Of a DNA stretch of 64,000 nt, positions 6,945-16,945 are shown one piece after another. How positions within the stretch are numbered: position 1 is the stretch's first letter; each line of letters opens with the position of its first letter. This DNA is from Sphingomonas glacialis (GTDB lineage: Bacteria > Pseudomonadota > Alphaproteobacteria > Sphingomonadales > Sphingomonadaceae), in contig NZ_BNAQ01000002.1 in assembly GCF_014653575.1 (NCBI RefSeq), positions 558,001-622,000 on the forward strand. Direction: 5' to 3'. A model generated the notes under the pieces. That model was not told where the DNA came from and ran no database searches. It was given only the letters and a program-made list of their open reading frames with translations. A program made the position numbers and the translations under genes.

Positions 6945-8090
6945 TCAGCCTTCGATCACGTGTGGCACGAAGCGCGCCGTGTTGCCCGTGATCAAGCCAT
7001 CCTCGCGAATCCCGATTCCCGCCGGTGTGCCGTCGACAACCCAACTGCCGATGACCGGAAACACACCGGGCGCCGTCTCGGGCAAGGGGTATAGCGCCTG
7101 ATAGACGTATCCTTCGTCGCCATAATCGCCGTCGGTTTGCGCGACGACGGTGCCGGCCCTGCGGATCGACACGTTCGCCCCTTCGCGCGCGAGCAGCGGC
7201 TTGGCGACGGCATCGCCGCTCGGCGCCGTCATCGTCGCCGCGAGCAGGTTCGGGTGATCGGGGAACAGGTCCCACAGCACCGTGAGAATCGCCTTGTTCG
7301 ACCAGAGCATCTTCCAGATCGGCTCGATCCAGACCACCCCGTCGGCAAGGCTTTTGACCAGATGCGGCGCGAACGCTTCGTTCACCAGCCATTCCCACGG
7401 ATACAGCTTGAACAGCGCTGCGATCGGCTGGTCGTCCAGATCGACGAAGCAGGCGCGGTCGCTGTCCCAGCCGAGGTCGTCGATCACGATCGCGCCGGTC
7501 TCGATCCCGGCCGCCTCGGCGGTATCGCGCAGATACGACGTCGTGATCGTATCCTCGCCGGCGCTGTCGGCGACATGGGCGAACAGCACGCCCGGCGGGA
7601 GCAGCGGCGCGATGTCGGCCCATTTCGCGACGAGCATGTCGTGCAGGCTGGTGAACTGGTCGAGCTGCGGGAAGCACTCCTCCTTCCAGCTCCATTGCAC
7701 GACGGCCGCCTCGAGCAGTGACGTCGGCGTGTCGCAGTTGAACTCGAACAGCTTGGGCGGGCTCTTGCCGTCATAGCCAAGGTCGAAACGGCCATAGTTG
7801 AGCGCCGGGGGTTCGGCATTCCACGCATCGCGGATCGGCTGGTGGAAGGCGCGCGGGATGCCGAAGCGGTCGAGCAGGGCCTGGTCGTCGACAATCGCCT
7901 GGCCGGCGAGCAGCAGCAAGCGGTAGAGCTCGGCGGTGCTCGCCTCGAGCTCGGCGATCTGCGCGCCGGTGAAGGCGTAATAGGCGCTTTCGAACCAATA
8001 TGGATCGCCGGCCGCGGTGTGCCAGATCAGCCCGTCCGCCTCGACCCTTGCGCGCCAGTCGGGCCGCGCGGCGATGTCGCGCCGGATCAT
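6945..8090 (-). CDS. Glutathionylspermidine synthase-like ATP-grasp protein (YgiC/YjfC type)
   Basis: A 381-residue protein with the C-terminal synthetase fold of glutathionylspermidine synthase but without the N-terminal amidase of the bifunctional E. coli Gsp enzyme, as in YgiC and YjfC. Features include an FEFNCDTPTSLLEAAV segment near residue 112, WIEPIWKMLWSNKAIL near 248, KPLLAREGANVSI near 296 and a GIREDG end. The family is expected to use ATP to join an amine to a peptide carboxylate. The substrate is unproven. Its start overlaps the stop of the lipoprotein gene upstream by 4 bases (8087-8090), so the two are coupled, as ygiB-ygiC are in E. coli. Confidence 0.85.
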   Translation of the reverse strand: MIRRDIAARPDWRARVEADGLIWHTAAGDPYWFESAYYAFTGAQIAELEASTAELYRLLLLAGQAIVDDQALLDRFGIPRAFHQPIRDAWNAEPPALNYGRFDLGYDGKSPPKLFEFNCDTPTSLLEAAVVQWSWKEECFPQLDQFTSLHDMLVAKWADIAPLLPPGVLFAHVADSAGEDTITTSYLRDTAEAAGIETGAIVIDDLGWDSDRACFVDLDDQPIAALFKLYPWEWLVNEAFAPHLVKSLADGVVWIEPIWKMLWSNKAILTVLWDLFPDHPNLLAATMTAPSGDAVAKPLLAREGANVSIRRAGTVVAQTDGDYGDEGYVYQALYPLPETAPGVFPVIGSWVVDGTPAGIGIREDGLITGNTARFVPHVIEG

Positions 8091-8497
8091 TCGCCCGCGC
8101 CGCCATGGCCGCCACCAAAGCCCCTGGCCGACGCGCCGAAGCCGCCGCGTGAAATCGCCGTCGCACGCGTCATCGCCGCTGCTGCGGGTGCACGGAAATA
8201 GGGCGTGTTCGCGCTGCGTTGAAACGACCCGCCCCCAACGCGATCACCGTAATACGGGATCACGCTGCTGCGCGCGAGATAGTACCACAGGAAGGCGTTT
8301 GCGGCCCCACCGCCCCCGCCGCCTGCGACACGCTGCTGCTGGCAGTTCGCGTCGGGGACACGCTGCCCGTTGCGGTCGGTACAGATCGCGGTGGCGCGTT
8401 GCGCGGTCTCGCCCCAATCGTCGTCGTTCTGCTGGCTGCACGCACCTGCAAGCAACGCCGCGGCAATCGCCGTCGTGATCCTCAAGTCGGTCTTCAT
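8087..8497 (-). CDS. YgiB-like lipoprotein (DUF1190-type)
   Basis: A 136-residue predicted lipoprotein. The signal sequence ends in a lipobox (LLAGAC, Cys near residue 20), followed by SQQNDDDWGE and two further Cys in ICTDRNGQRVPDANCQQQ. A Gly-rich linker leads to FLWYYLARSS and a C-terminal GGFGASARGFGGGHGG tail. The arrangement matches YgiB/DUF1190 proteins, which are encoded next to YgiC-type ATP-grasp enzymes; here the downstream gene is exactly that partner with a 4-base overlap. The protein probably sits at the cell envelope. Function is unknown in the family. Confidence 0.7.
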   Translation of the reverse strand: MKTDLRITTAIAAALLAGACSQQNDDDWGETAQRATAICTDRNGQRVPDANCQQQRVAGGGGGGAANAFLWYYLARSSVIPYYGDRVGGGSFQRSANTPYFRAPAAAAMTRATAISRGGFGASARGFGGGHGGAGE

Positions 8498-8540
8498 CTC
8501 GATCCCCGTCCCAGTCGAACCCGGTGCGCGTGCGGACGCG

Positions 8541-8744
8541 TCAGCGTTGCGGCGCCCAGAACATCCGGTGGTGCCCGGGGCGATTGGTTGTTCCGCCGAA
8601 CGCCCCGATGAAGATTCCGCCGCGGGCGCCTTCGGATACCGTTTTCGCCGGGGGCGATACCCGGTGGTGCGTGTGCCGGGCGCCGATCGCTGCAGGCATC
8701 CCTATCCCAAGTGCGGCAACCGCCACCAAAGCCAGCGTCTTCAT
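8541..8744 (-). CDS. Small secreted protein
   Basis: A 67-residue protein with a clear signal peptide (MKTLALVAVAALGIGMPAAIGA) and a short mature part containing HTHHRVSPPAK and two Gly-rich patches. GGAGGGG directly before ATG 8744 is a strong ribosome binding site and decides the start against an open frame 120 bases longer. No domain is recognised. The gene ends 43 bases upstream of the ygiB-like lipoprotein gene and could be cotranscribed with it. Positions 8745-8964, between this gene and the divergent kdp operon, must hold the kdp promoter, but I could not identify its elements. Confidence 0.65.
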   Translation of the reverse strand: MKTLALVAVAALGIGMPAAIGARHTHHRVSPPAKTVSEGARGGIFIGAFGGTTNRPGHHRMFWAPQR

Positions 8745-8964
8745 GATCCCCTCCAAGCGACGGGTTCGTCGCCCCGGCGATAGGTGCGCGCATTCGCCGT
8801 TCGCGGTCAATCCGCAACACGCCCGCGCCGACACGCGCGCATCACGGCACGCGCGCCGCGCCACTTTACGGTGTCTTTATGCGAATCGATCGTCTTCCAC
8901 CGCGCGCGCTAACGCCGATACGCCGCACAGCGACCGCCTGAAAACCATAACAGGCGGGCTCCCC

Positions 8965-9054
8965 ATGTCCTTCGACCTTATCCTCGGCGGCATCGTCGCC
9001 GTCTTAGTCCTTATCTACCTGCTCGCTGTGCTCGCACAGCCCGAGCGGTATTGA
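8965..9054 (+). CDS. kdpF: K+-transporting ATPase subunit KdpF
   Basis: A 29-residue single-span membrane peptide ([20 protein letters not shown] then AVLAQPERY). The length, the single helix and the PERY-like end fit KdpF, which stabilises the KdpABC complex. It is the first gene of kdpFABCDE, 13 bases before kdpA, and was chosen by family resemblance because the frame upstream is open but unrelated. Confidence 0.9.
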   Translation: MSFDLILGGIVAVLVLIYLLAVLAQPERY

Positions 9055-9067
9055 GGAGCGCGGCACC

Positions 9068-10759
9068 ATGACGCTTGCCGGCTGGAGCATGATCCTCCTC
9101 TTCGTTGTGCTGATCGTCGCGCTGGCCAAACCGGCCGGCGCCTGGATGCACGCCCTGTATGCGCGCGAGACGCTGCCGTTGGGCTTTGTCGAACGCGGCT
9201 TTTACAAGCTTGCCGGGATCGACCCCAAGGCCGAGCAGAGCTGGGTCGGCTATGCCGCCTCGCTGATGATGTTCAACCTCGGCGGGATCGCGCTGCTGTT
9301 CGCGATCCTCAAGCTCCAGGGCGTGTTGCCGATGAACCCGCAAGGCTTCACCGGCATGGAAAGCCTGCTCGCGTTCAACACCGCGGTCAGCTTCGTCACC
9401 AACACCAACTGGCAGAATTACGGCGGGGAATCCGCGCTGTCGAACCTCAGCCAGATGGCGGGCCTGACGGTGCAGAACTTCCTGTCGGCCGCGGTCGGCA
9501 TCGCCGTCGCCTTCGCCTTCATCCGCGGGTTCGCGCGCAAGCAGGCGAGCGGAATCGGCAATTTCTGGGTCGATGTGACGCGCGCCACGCTGTACCTGCT
9601 GCTGCCGATCTCGGTCGTGCTGGCGCTGGTTTATGTCGTGCTGGGCGTGCCACAGACCTTCGGCCCGTCGGTCGTCGCGACGACGATCGAAGGCGCCAAG
9701 CAGACCATCGCGGTCGGCCCGGTCGCCTCGCAGCTTGCGATCAAGATGCTCGGCACCAATGGCGGCGGCTTCTTCAACGCCAACTCGGCGCATCCGTTCG
9801 AGAACCCGACCGCGCTCAGCAACTTCCTCCAGATGCTGTCGATCTTCGTGCTCGGTGCCGGCCTGACGCTCACCTTCGGCAAGGCGGTCGGCAATGTCCG
9901 CCAGGGCTGGGCGATCCTCGCCGCCATGATGCTACTCTTCGTCGCCGGTGTCGCGGTCGCGTACGGCGCGGAGGCCGCGGGCAACCCGATCCATCACGCA
10001 CTCGGCGTCGCCGGCGGGAATATGGAGGGCAAAGAAGTCCGCTTCGGCATTGCCGCGACGGCGCTGTTTGCGGTCGTCACCACCGCCAGCTCGTGCGGCG
10101 CGGTAATCGGCATGCATGACAGCTTCACCGCGATCGGCGGGCTGGTGCCGCTGTTCAACATGCAGCTCGGCGAGCTCGTGATCGGTGGCGTCGGCTCGGG
10201 GCTCTATGCCGTGCTGATCTACTGCATCCTCGCGGTGTTCATCGCCGGACTCATGGTCGGCCGCACGCCCGAATATGTCGGCAAGAAGATCGAATCGCGC
10301 GAGATGAAGCTCGCCGTGATCGCCATCGCCGTCCCGCCGCTCGCGATTCTCGGGCTGACCGCGGTGGCGTGCATCACCGGCGCGGGGCTTGCGGGGCCCG
10401 CCGCCAAGGGCGCGCACGGGTTCAGCGAGATCCTCTACGCCTTCACCTCGGGCGCGGCCAATAACGGCTCGGCGTTCGGCGGGCTCAGCGGCAACACGCC
10501 GTTCTACAATCTGCTGCTCGCGCTCGACATGTTCGTCGGCCGCTTCGGGGTGATCCTGCCCGTCCTCGCGATCGCCGGTGGCCTCGCCGCCAAGCGGCGC
10601 GTGCCCGAGGGCGCGGGGTCGTTCCCGACCACCGGGCTGCTGTGGATCGGCCTGCTCGCGGCGATCATCGTGATCGTCGGTGGCCTCACCTTCCTGCCGT
10701 CGCTCGCGCTCGGTCCGATTGCGGACCAGGCGCAGGTCGCCGCCGGCACCGTGCTCTAA
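9068..10759 (+). CDS. kdpA: K+-transporting ATPase subunit KdpA
   Basis: The 563-residue K+-selective channel-like subunit of the high-affinity KdpFABC pump in the inner membrane. Ten or so hydrophobic segments are visible. Selectivity-filter segments include [11 protein letters not shown] near residue 115, [19 protein letters not shown] near residue 230, [15 protein letters not shown] near 340 and [12 protein letters not shown] near 467. Length and motifs match the family. Stop and next start are 14 bases apart. The operon is followed by its own sensor kinase and regulator, so expression is expected to rise under K+ limitation. Confidence 0.97.
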   Translation: MTLAGWSMILLFVVLIVALAKPAGAWMHALYARETLPLGFVERGFYKLAGIDPKAEQSWVGYAASLMMFNLGGIALLFAILKLQGVLPMNPQGFTGMESLLAFNTAVSFVTNTNWQNYGGESALSNLSQMAGLTVQNFLSAAVGIAVAFAFIRGFARKQASGIGNFWVDVTRATLYLLLPISVVLALVYVVLGVPQTFGPSVVATTIEGAKQTIAVGPVASQLAIKMLGTNGGGFFNANSAHPFENPTALSNFLQMLSIFVLGAGLTLTFGKAVGNVRQGWAILAAMMLLFVAGVAVAYGAEAAGNPIHHALGVAGGNMEGKEVRFGIAATALFAVVTTASSCGAVIGMHDSFTAIGGLVPLFNMQLGELVIGGVGSGLYAVLIYCILAVFIAGLMVGRTPEYVGKKIESREMKLAVIAIAVPPLAILGLTAVACITGAGLAGPAAKGAHGFSEILYAFTSGAANNGSAFGGLSGNTPFYNLLLALDMFVGRFGVILPVLAIAGGLAAKRRVPEGAGSFPTTGLLWIGLLAAIIVIVGGLTFLPSLALGPIADQAQVAAGTVL

Positions 10760-10773
10760 AAGGTCATCGTACC

Positions 10774-12801
10774 ATGGCAAACCAGAACGCTTCGCTCTTC
10801 ACCGGCCCGCTGCTCGCAGCAGCGGCCCGGGATGCCGTCCTCAAGCTCGATCCGCGCAAGCTGATCAAGACCCCGGTGATGTTCGTGACGGCAATCGTCG
10901 CGAGCCTGTCAACGATCCTCCTCGTTAAGGGGCTCGTCACCGGCACTGGCCACCCGCTGTTCGAGGGCCAGTTGGTCTTCTGGCTGTGGCTGACGGTGCT
11001 GTTCGGCAATGTCGCCGAGGCGCTCGCCGAGGGGCGCGGCAAGGCGCAGGCCGCGTCGCTCCGCGCCACCAAGGCCGAACTCCGCGCCAAGAAGCTGATC
11101 GGCGTCGCGGGCGCCTGGGAGATGGTCGATGCGACCAGCCTGCAGGTCGGCGACGAAGTGCTGGTCGAGACCGGCGACCTCGTCCCCGCCGACGGCGAAG
11201 TCATCGCCGGCGTGGCCTCGGTCAACGAGGCGGCGATCACCGGCGAGAGCGCGCCCGTCATTCGTGAAGGCGGCGGCGACCGCTCCGCCGTCACCGCGGG
11301 GACGCGCGTGATTGCCGATGCGATCACGGTTCGCGTGACCGCAGGCGCTGGCCAGGGCTTTCTCGATCGCATGATCGCCTTGGTCGAGGGCGCGCAGCGC
11401 CAGAAGACGCCGAACGAGATCGCGCTGACGATCCTGCTGGCCGGCCTGACGCTGATCTTCCTGATAGCGGTCGGCACGCTGCCGGCGTTCGCCTCCTATG
11501 CGGGCGGGATGCTCGCCATTCCGGTGCTCGTTGCCTTGTTCGTCACGCTGATCCCGACGACGATCTCGGCCTTGCTTTCGGCGATCGGCATCGCAGGCAT
11601 GGACCGCCTCGTCCGCTTCAACGTGCTCGCCAAGTCGGGCCGCGCGGTGGAAGCCGCGGGCGACATCGACACGCTGCTGCTCGACAAGACGGGCACGATC
11701 ACGATCGGCGATCGCCAGGCGACGGCCTTCCTCCCCGTCCCCGGCGTCACGGTCGCAGAACTGACCGCAGCCGCGCGCCTCGCCAGCCTGTCGGACGAAA
11801 CGCCCGAGGGCCGCTCGATCGTCGTGCTCGCCAATCAGGACGGCAGCGCCGCCGTCGCGATGCCGGCGGGTGCCGAGGAGATCAAATTCACCTCGCAGAC
11901 GCGCGTCTCGGGTCTCCAGATCGGCGACCGCTCGCTCGTCAAGGGCGCGGTCGACGCGATCCTCAAGCGGCTCCCCGATGCGCCCAACGGCGAGGCGCTT
12001 CGGAAAATCGCCGACGAGATCGCGCGCGGGGGTGCCACCCCGCTCGCCGTCGCAGACGGCAATCGCCTGCTCGGCGTCGTCCAGCTCAAGGACATCGTCA
12101 AGGCGGGCATCCGCGAGCGGTTCGGCGAGCTGCGCCGGATGGGGATCCGCACGGTGATGATCACCGGCGACAACCCGCTCACCGCCGCGAGCATCGCCGC
12201 CGAAAGCGGGGTCGACGATTTCCTCGCCGAGGCGACGCCCGAGGACAAGCTCGCGCTGATCCGCAAGGAGCAGGAAGGCGGCAAGCTCGTCGCGATGTGC
12301 GGCGACGGCACCAACGACGCGCCTGCCCTTGCCCAGTCGGACGTCGGCGTGGCGATGAACACCGGCACGCAGGCGGCGCGCGAGGCGGGCAACATGGTCG
12401 ACCTCGACAGCGATCCGACCAAGCTGATCGAGATCGTCGGTCTCGGCAAGCAGCTCCTCATGACCCGCGGCGCGCTGACCACCTTCTCGATCTCGAACGA
12501 CGTCGCCAAATATTTCGCGATCCTGCCGGCGATCTTCGTCGCGCTCTATCCGGGCTTGGGCGGGCTGAACGTGATGCGGCTCGCGAGCCCCGAGAGCGCG
12601 ATCCTGTCGGCGATCATCTTTAACGCGCTCATCATCCCGGCCTTGGTGCCGCTCGCGCTCAAGGGCGTGAAGTACCGCCCTGCTCCGGCCGGCACGCTGC
12701 TCGCGCGCAACCTCGCCATTTACGGCGTCGGCGGGCTGATCGCCCCGTTCATCGGCATCAAGGCGATCGACCTCGTCGTCGCCGCTTTGCACCTTGCTTG
12801 A
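10774..12801 (+). CDS. kdpB: K+-transporting P-type ATPase subunit KdpB
   Basis: The 675-residue P-type ATPase that powers K+ uptake. The actuator motif TGES is near residue 160, the phosphorylation motif DKTGTIT has its Asp at residue 304, and the hinge motif [19 protein letters not shown] lies near residue 510. About seven membrane helices surround these domains. ATG 10774 is chosen because [14 protein letters not shown] is the typical start; an open frame extends upstream into kdpA in another phase and is not coding. kdpC follows after 10 bases. Confidence 0.97.
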   Translation: MANQNASLFTGPLLAAAARDAVLKLDPRKLIKTPVMFVTAIVASLSTILLVKGLVTGTGHPLFEGQLVFWLWLTVLFGNVAEALAEGRGKAQAASLRATKAELRAKKLIGVAGAWEMVDATSLQVGDEVLVETGDLVPADGEVIAGVASVNEAAITGESAPVIREGGGDRSAVTAGTRVIADAITVRVTAGAGQGFLDRMIALVEGAQRQKTPNEIALTILLAGLTLIFLIAVGTLPAFASYAGGMLAIPVLVALFVTLIPTTISALLSAIGIAGMDRLVRFNVLAKSGRAVEAAGDIDTLLLDKTGTITIGDRQATAFLPVPGVTVAELTAAARLASLSDETPEGRSIVVLANQDGSAAVAMPAGAEEIKFTSQTRVSGLQIGDRSLVKGAVDAILKRLPDAPNGEALRKIADEIARGGATPLAVADGNRLLGVVQLKDIVKAGIRERFGELRRMGIRTVMITGDNPLTAASIAAESGVDDFLAEATPEDKLALIRKEQEGGKLVAMCGDGTNDAPALAQSDVGVAMNTGTQAAREAGNMVDLDSDPTKLIEIVGLGKQLLMTRGALTTFSISNDVAKYFAILPAIFVALYPGLGGLNVMRLASPESAILSAIIFNALIIPALVPLALKGVKYRPAPAGTLLARNLAIYGVGGLIAPFIGIKAIDLVVAALHLA

Positions 12802-12811
12802 GGATCTCCAG

Positions 12812-13411
12812 ATGTTGACCGAAACGCTTCGCGCGCTGCGCCCCGCCGCCGTCCTGCTGCTGCTGATGACGCTCGTCCTCGGCCTGCTCTACCCCGCCGC
12901 GATCACCGGCGTCGCGCAAGTCGCGCTGCCGGTGCAGGCCAATGGCAGTGTACTGAGCAACGCCAAGGGCGAGCCGATCGGCTCCGCGCTGATCGCGCAG
13001 AATTTCACGGGTCCGACCTATTTCCATCCGCGTCCCTCTGCCGCCGGCAAGGATGGCTACGATGCGAGTTCGTCGGCCGCGACCAACCTCGCGCCGGGTT
13101 CGAAGGACCTGCGCGATGCCATCGCCAAGCGCGTTTCGAGCGCGCGCGCGGAAGGGATGACCGGGGATCTCCCCGCCGACCTGGTCACCACGAGCGCGTC
13201 GGGGCTCGATCCCGATCTGAGCCCCGAGGCGGCGTTGCTGCAAGCCCCACGTGTCGCCAAGGCACGCGGCCTCGCTGTCGCCAAGGTCAAGTCGCTGATC
13301 GAAGCGCAGACCGACACGCCGGTGCTCGGCATCATCGGCGAACCCCACGTCAATGTCCTGCTGCTCAATCGACAGCTCGCTACCCTTTCCGCTACCACGC
13401 CGGGTCAATGA
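12812..13411 (+). CDS. kdpC: K+-transporting ATPase subunit KdpC
   Basis: The 199-residue accessory subunit of KdpFABC. It has one N-terminal membrane helix (PAAVLLLLMTLVLGLLYP) and a periplasmic domain with the family segments NAKGEPIGSALIAQNF, PTYFHPRPSAAG, ASSSAATNLAPGS and GLDPDLSPEAALLQ. The start with MLTETLRALRPA has GGATCTCCAG upstream. A palindromic repeat of 96 bases separates it from kdpD, so kdpD may be expressed at a different level from the pump genes. Confidence 0.95.
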   Translation: MLTETLRALRPAAVLLLLMTLVLGLLYPAAITGVAQVALPVQANGSVLSNAKGEPIGSALIAQNFTGPTYFHPRPSAAGKDGYDASSSAATNLAPGSKDLRDAIAKRVSSARAEGMTGDLPADLVTTSASGLDPDLSPEAALLQAPRVAKARGLAVAKVKSLIEAQTDTPVLGIIGEPHVNVLLLNRQLATLSATTPGQ

Positions 13412-13434
13412 CCCTGACGCGCCTCCCCTTCTAC

Positions 13435-13530
13435 CGTCACCCCGGGCTCGTCCCGGGGTCCACCGTGCCGCGCATGCTGCCGCTGCTGCGCGCGCGGCAC
13501 GGTGGGCCCCGGAACACGTCCGGGGTGACG
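13435..13530. repeat. Long GC-rich palindrome between kdpC and kdpD
   Basis: CGTCACCCCGGG at the left matches CCGGGGTGACG at the right, and the inner arms (GGGTCCACCGTGCCGCG and CGCGGCACGGTGGGCCC) also pair. The whole 96-base unit could form one long hairpin. A second copy of the family is at 42928-43023. In this place it may attenuate transcription into kdpD. Confidence 0.75.
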
Positions 13531-13544
13531 GAAGGGGCCGCGCG

Positions 13545-16184
13545 ATGACCGACACCCGCCCCTCCCCCGACGCGCTGCTGAAAGCCGCCCGCCGCGAGGG
13601 ACGTGGCCGCCTCAAGATCTTCCTCGGCGCCGCACCCGGTGTCGGCAAGACCTTCGAGATGCTGCGCGAGGGCGCCGAATTGCTGCGCAGCGGCACCGAC
13701 GTCGTCGCCGGCGTGATCGAGACGCACGGCCGCGCCGACACCGACCGGCTCACCGCCCCGTTCGAGATCCTGCCGCGCGCGAAGCTCGAGCATGGCGCGC
13801 ATACGCTTGAGGAATTCGATCTCGACGCGATGCTCGCGCGGCACCCCAAGGTCGCGCTGATCGACGAATTCGCGCACACCAATGCGCCGGGTAGCCGCCA
13901 TCCCAAGCGTTGGCAGGACATCGAGGAGCTGCGCGAGGCCGGGATCGACGTGCTCAGCACGCTCAACATCCAGCATGTCGAGAGCCTCAACGACGTCGTC
14001 GCCGGCTTCACCCGCGTCCGCGTGCGCGAGACGGTGCCCGATGCGGTGCTCGACGATGCCGAGATCGAAGTCGTCGACGTCCCCCCCGACGAGCTGATCG
14101 CGCGGCTGAAAGAAGGCAAGGTCTATATCCCGGCCGAAGCGACGCGCGCGCTCGGCCATTTCTTTTCCAAGTCGAACCTGTCGGCGCTTCGCGAACTCGC
14201 GCTGCGCCGCGCCGCGCAGACCGTCGATCGCCACTTGCTCGACCATGTCGCGAGTCTGGGCGAGAGCGGCACCTGGGCGGGCGGCGAGCGCCTTGTCGTG
14301 GCGGTCGGCGACCAGCCCGGCAGCGACGTGCTGATCCGCTCGGCCAAGCGGCTCGCCGATGCGCTGCACGCGAGCTGGACCGCGGTCGTGGTCGAGACGC
14401 CGCGCTCCGCCACGCTCTCGGCCCCCGCCCGCGCGCGGATGGCCGCTGCGCTCGACCTCGCCACCGGGCTCGGCGCGACGATCGCGACGGTGCCGGCGGG
14501 CAACGTACTCGAAGGGCTCTGCGCGCATATCCGCGAGGCGCGCGCGACCGCAGTGGTGATCGGCAAGTCGCGGCGCTCGTGGTGGTTCGAGCTGCGTCAC
14601 GGCTCGGTGGTCGACCGGCTGGTGCGCGCGCTCGACGGCGTGGCGATCCACGTCGTCCCCGTCGCGGAGGCCAGCGAGACGCGCCGCGAAACGCCGACGA
14701 CGCGTCCCATCCTCGCGCGCGGCAGCGCGATCGGCCTCGCCTTCGTCGCCGCGAGTACCGCGCTGTCGCAGTTGCTGCTGCCGGTGGTCGGGGCCGATGC
14801 GATCGACTTGCTCTATCTGCTCCCGGTGATCGCCACCGCGACGCTCTACGGCCTGCGCTCGTCGCTGATCGCGAGCGTCGGCGCGGCGCTGGCCTACAAT
14901 TTCTTCTTCCTGCCGCCGCTCTACACGCTGACGATCACCGACCCGCACAATGTCGTCACGCTGACCGTGTTCGTGATCGTCGCGGTGGTGGCGAGCCAGC
15001 TGGCGGGGCAAGTCCGGCGCGAGGCCAATGTCGGCGCACGCACCGCGACCGAGAATGCCGCGCTCGCCGCATTCGGCCAGCGCCTTGCCGGCGTCTCCGA
15101 CGAGAACGGCACCGCGACCGCGACGTGCGAGGAGATCGCCGCGTTGCTCGGCGTCTCGACGATCCTGCTCGCCAATCGCGACGGCCGCCATGTCGCGATC
15201 GCCGCCGCGCCGTCGATGGTCGAGCTGAGCCCGATCGATACCGCCGCCGCCGAATGGGCGTTCGACCGCGGCGAGGTCACCGGGCGCGACAGCGGCACGC
15301 TCACCGCCAGCGAGTGGCAGTTCCATCCGCTCAAGACCGCTTTGGGCGTGCTCGGCGTGCTCGGCGTGGCACGCGAAGGCGGCGATCCGATCCCCGCCGA
15401 CAAGCGCGTGCTGTTCTCGACCTTGGTCGGTCAGGCCGCGCTGGCGCATGAGCGGCTGCAGCTCGAGGCGCAGGCACGCGAGGTCAATGCGCTCAAGCAA
15501 CGCGACGATCTGCGCGCGACCCTGCTGTCGTCGATCGGGCATGATCTCAAGACGCCGCTCACCGCAGTCGTCGCCGCCGCCGACGAACTCGCGGTCGCAC
15601 ACGGCACCTCCCCCGCCACCGCGACGCTCAAGAGCGAAGCGCGGCGGTTGCGGCGCGTGTTCGACGATCTGGTCGAGATGACGCGGATCGAGGCGGGCGC
15701 GCTCGTCGTCAAGCGCGAGGCGACCGACCTGACCGATGCCGTCGCCGCCGCCGCGCGCGATTTGCGCGCCGAGCTCGCACGGCATCGGCTGGTGCTCGAC
15801 GTGCCGCCGACGCTGCCGCTCGTCGAGGCCGATCCGCGGATGCTGCATCACGTCCTCATCAACCTGCTCGGCAACGCCGCCAAGTTCGCCCCCGCCGATA
15901 CCGACATCGTGATCGAGGGCCGCCGCACGCCCGACGGGCTGACGCTTGGCGTGCTCGATCAGGGGCCCGGCCTTCCGGTCGGCAGCGAGGCGCATCTGTT
16001 CGACCGCTTCACCCGCGTCGACGGCAATGATCGGACCGGCGGCACCGGGCTCGGCCTCGCGATCGTCCAGGGCTTTGCGCAGGCGATGGGATTGCGCGTC
16101 AGCGCCGCCAACCGCGACGACGAGGGTTCGGCGTTCGTCGTCACCTGGCCGAATGCCCTGATCCGGCGCACGACATCGGAATGA
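13545..16184 (+). CDS. kdpD: Osmosensitive K+ channel sensor histidine kinase KdpD
   Basis: An inner-membrane sensor kinase of 879 residues that controls kdp expression through KdpE. Domains in order: KdpD N-terminal domain with Walker A GAAPGVGKT near residue 27 and IDEFAHTNAPGSRHPKRW near 108; a universal-stress-like domain (about 245-370); four membrane helices (about 395-500, including YNFFFLPPLYTLTITDP); a GAF-like domain (about 510-640); then the kinase with phospho-acceptor His at residue 666 (GHDLKTPLTA), HHVLINLLGNAAKFAP and GGTGLGLAIVQGFA. Length agrees with the family. The frame is open for 192 bases upstream through the palindrome, but ATG 13545 gives the normal N-terminus. Confidence 0.96.
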   Translation: MTDTRPSPDALLKAARREGRGRLKIFLGAAPGVGKTFEMLREGAELLRSGTDVVAGVIETHGRADTDRLTAPFEILPRAKLEHGAHTLEEFDLDAMLARHPKVALIDEFAHTNAPGSRHPKRWQDIEELREAGIDVLSTLNIQHVESLNDVVAGFTRVRVRETVPDAVLDDAEIEVVDVPPDELIARLKEGKVYIPAEATRALGHFFSKSNLSALRELALRRAAQTVDRHLLDHVASLGESGTWAGGERLVVAVGDQPGSDVLIRSAKRLADALHASWTAVVVETPRSATLSAPARARMAAALDLATGLGATIATVPAGNVLEGLCAHIREARATAVVIGKSRRSWWFELRHGSVVDRLVRALDGVAIHVVPVAEASETRRETPTTRPILARGSAIGLAFVAASTALSQLLLPVVGADAIDLLYLLPVIATATLYGLRSSLIASVGAALAYNFFFLPPLYTLTITDPHNVVTLTVFVIVAVVASQLAGQVRREANVGARTATENAALAAFGQRLAGVSDENGTATATCEEIAALLGVSTILLANRDGRHVAIAAAPSMVELSPIDTAAAEWAFDRGEVTGRDSGTLTASEWQFHPLKTALGVLGVLGVAREGGDPIPADKRVLFSTLVGQAALAHERLQLEAQAREVNALKQRDDLRATLLSSIGHDLKTPLTAVVAAADELAVAHGTSPATATLKSEARRLRRVFDDLVEMTRIEAGALVVKREATDLTDAVAAAARDLRAELARHRLVLDVPPTLPLVEADPRMLHHVLINLLGNAAKFAPADTDIVIEGRRTPDGLTLGVLDQGPGLPVGSEAHLFDRFTRVDGNDRTGGTGLGLAIVQGFAQAMGLRVSAANRDDEGSAFVVTWPNALIRRTTSE

Positions 16185-16221
16185 GGCCCATGAGACGACA
16201 GCTGATCGCGGTGCGGCTCCC

Positions 16222-16899
16222 ATGACCGGCCAGATTTTGATCGTCGACGACGAAGCGGCGATCCGCCGACTGGTGCGCGGCGCTATCGAGCGCGGCGGGC
16301 TGAGCGCGGAAGAGGCCGCCAACGCCGCCGAGGCGCTCACCTGTGCGCGGCGCCCGGGCTGCGAGCTCGTCCTGCTCGACCTGGGGCTTCCCGATCGCGA
16401 CGGGATCGAGCTCATCCCCCATCTCAAGGCGCTCGAGCGTACCGTCATCGTCCTCACCGCGCGCGACGCGATCACCGAGAAGGTCGCGGCGCTCGATCTG
16501 GGTGCCGACGACTATGTCGTAAAGCCGTTCGACACCGACGAACTGCTCGCCCGCGTCCGCGTCGCGCTGCGCCGGCACACTGTGTCCTCGGTCGGTCAGA
16601 ACCGTCTCCGTGCGGGGCCAGTCGAGATCGACCTTGCCGCGCACCAGGTCTGGCGCGACGGCGCGCCGGTCAAACTGACGCGCAAGGAGTTTGCGCTGCT
16701 TGCCGAACTCGCGCGCCACGCCGGCAAGCTGCTGACGCACACGCATCTGCTGCGTCGCGTGTGGGGCGACGGACATGTCGAGGATGTCGCCTATCTCAGG
16801 GTCGCGATCCGCGCGCTCAGGCTAAAACTCGAAGCCGATCCCGCAGCACCCAGCTTCCTCCTGAACGAGCCGGGGATCGGCTATCGCTTGATTGCGTAA
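16222..16899 (+). CDS. kdpE: Two-component response regulator KdpE
   Basis: A 225-residue OmpR-family regulator. The receiver domain has the acidic pair in VDDEAA and the phospho-acceptor Asp at residue 53 (LVLLDLGLPDRDG), the conserved Thr in VIVLTARD and Lys in DYVVKPF. The C-terminal winged-helix domain contains LTRKEFALLAELARHAGKLL and the EDVAYLRVAIRALRLKLE recognition region. It lies 37 bases after kdpD and completes the kdpFABCDE set, so it should activate kdpF from a site in 8865-8964. Confidence 0.96.
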   Translation: MTGQILIVDDEAAIRRLVRGAIERGGLSAEEAANAAEALTCARRPGCELVLLDLGLPDRDGIELIPHLKALERTVIVLTARDAITEKVAALDLGADDYVVKPFDTDELLARVRVALRRHTVSSVGQNRLRAGPVEIDLAAHQVWRDGAPVKLTRKEFALLAELARHAGKLLTHTHLLRRVWGDGHVEDVAYLRVAIRALRLKLEADPAAPSFLLNEPGIGYRLIA

Positions 16900-16902
16900 A
16901 GT

Positions 16903-16938
16903 GCGCGGGGCGGCAGCCTGGAGCTGGCCGCCCCGCGC
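16903..16938. terminator. Perfect 12-bp hairpin between kdpE and the convergent porin gene
   Basis: GCGCGGGGCGGC and GCCGCCCCGCGC pair perfectly around a 12-base loop, four bases after the kdpE stop and eight bases from the stop of the convergent gene. There is no T-run, so it acts as a bidirectional hairpin at best. Confidence 0.6.
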
Positions 16939-16945
16939 CCGAGCG

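Noticed and set aside
8865..8964. c-di-AMP (ydaO-type) riboswitch before kdpF
   Set aside because: No matching conserved core is visible; regulation by KdpDE encoded in the same operon is sufficient.
13437..16475. Open frame of 1012 codons opposite kdpD
   Set aside because: Antisense shadow of kdpD/kdpE with low-complexity Arg/Gly/Asp composition.
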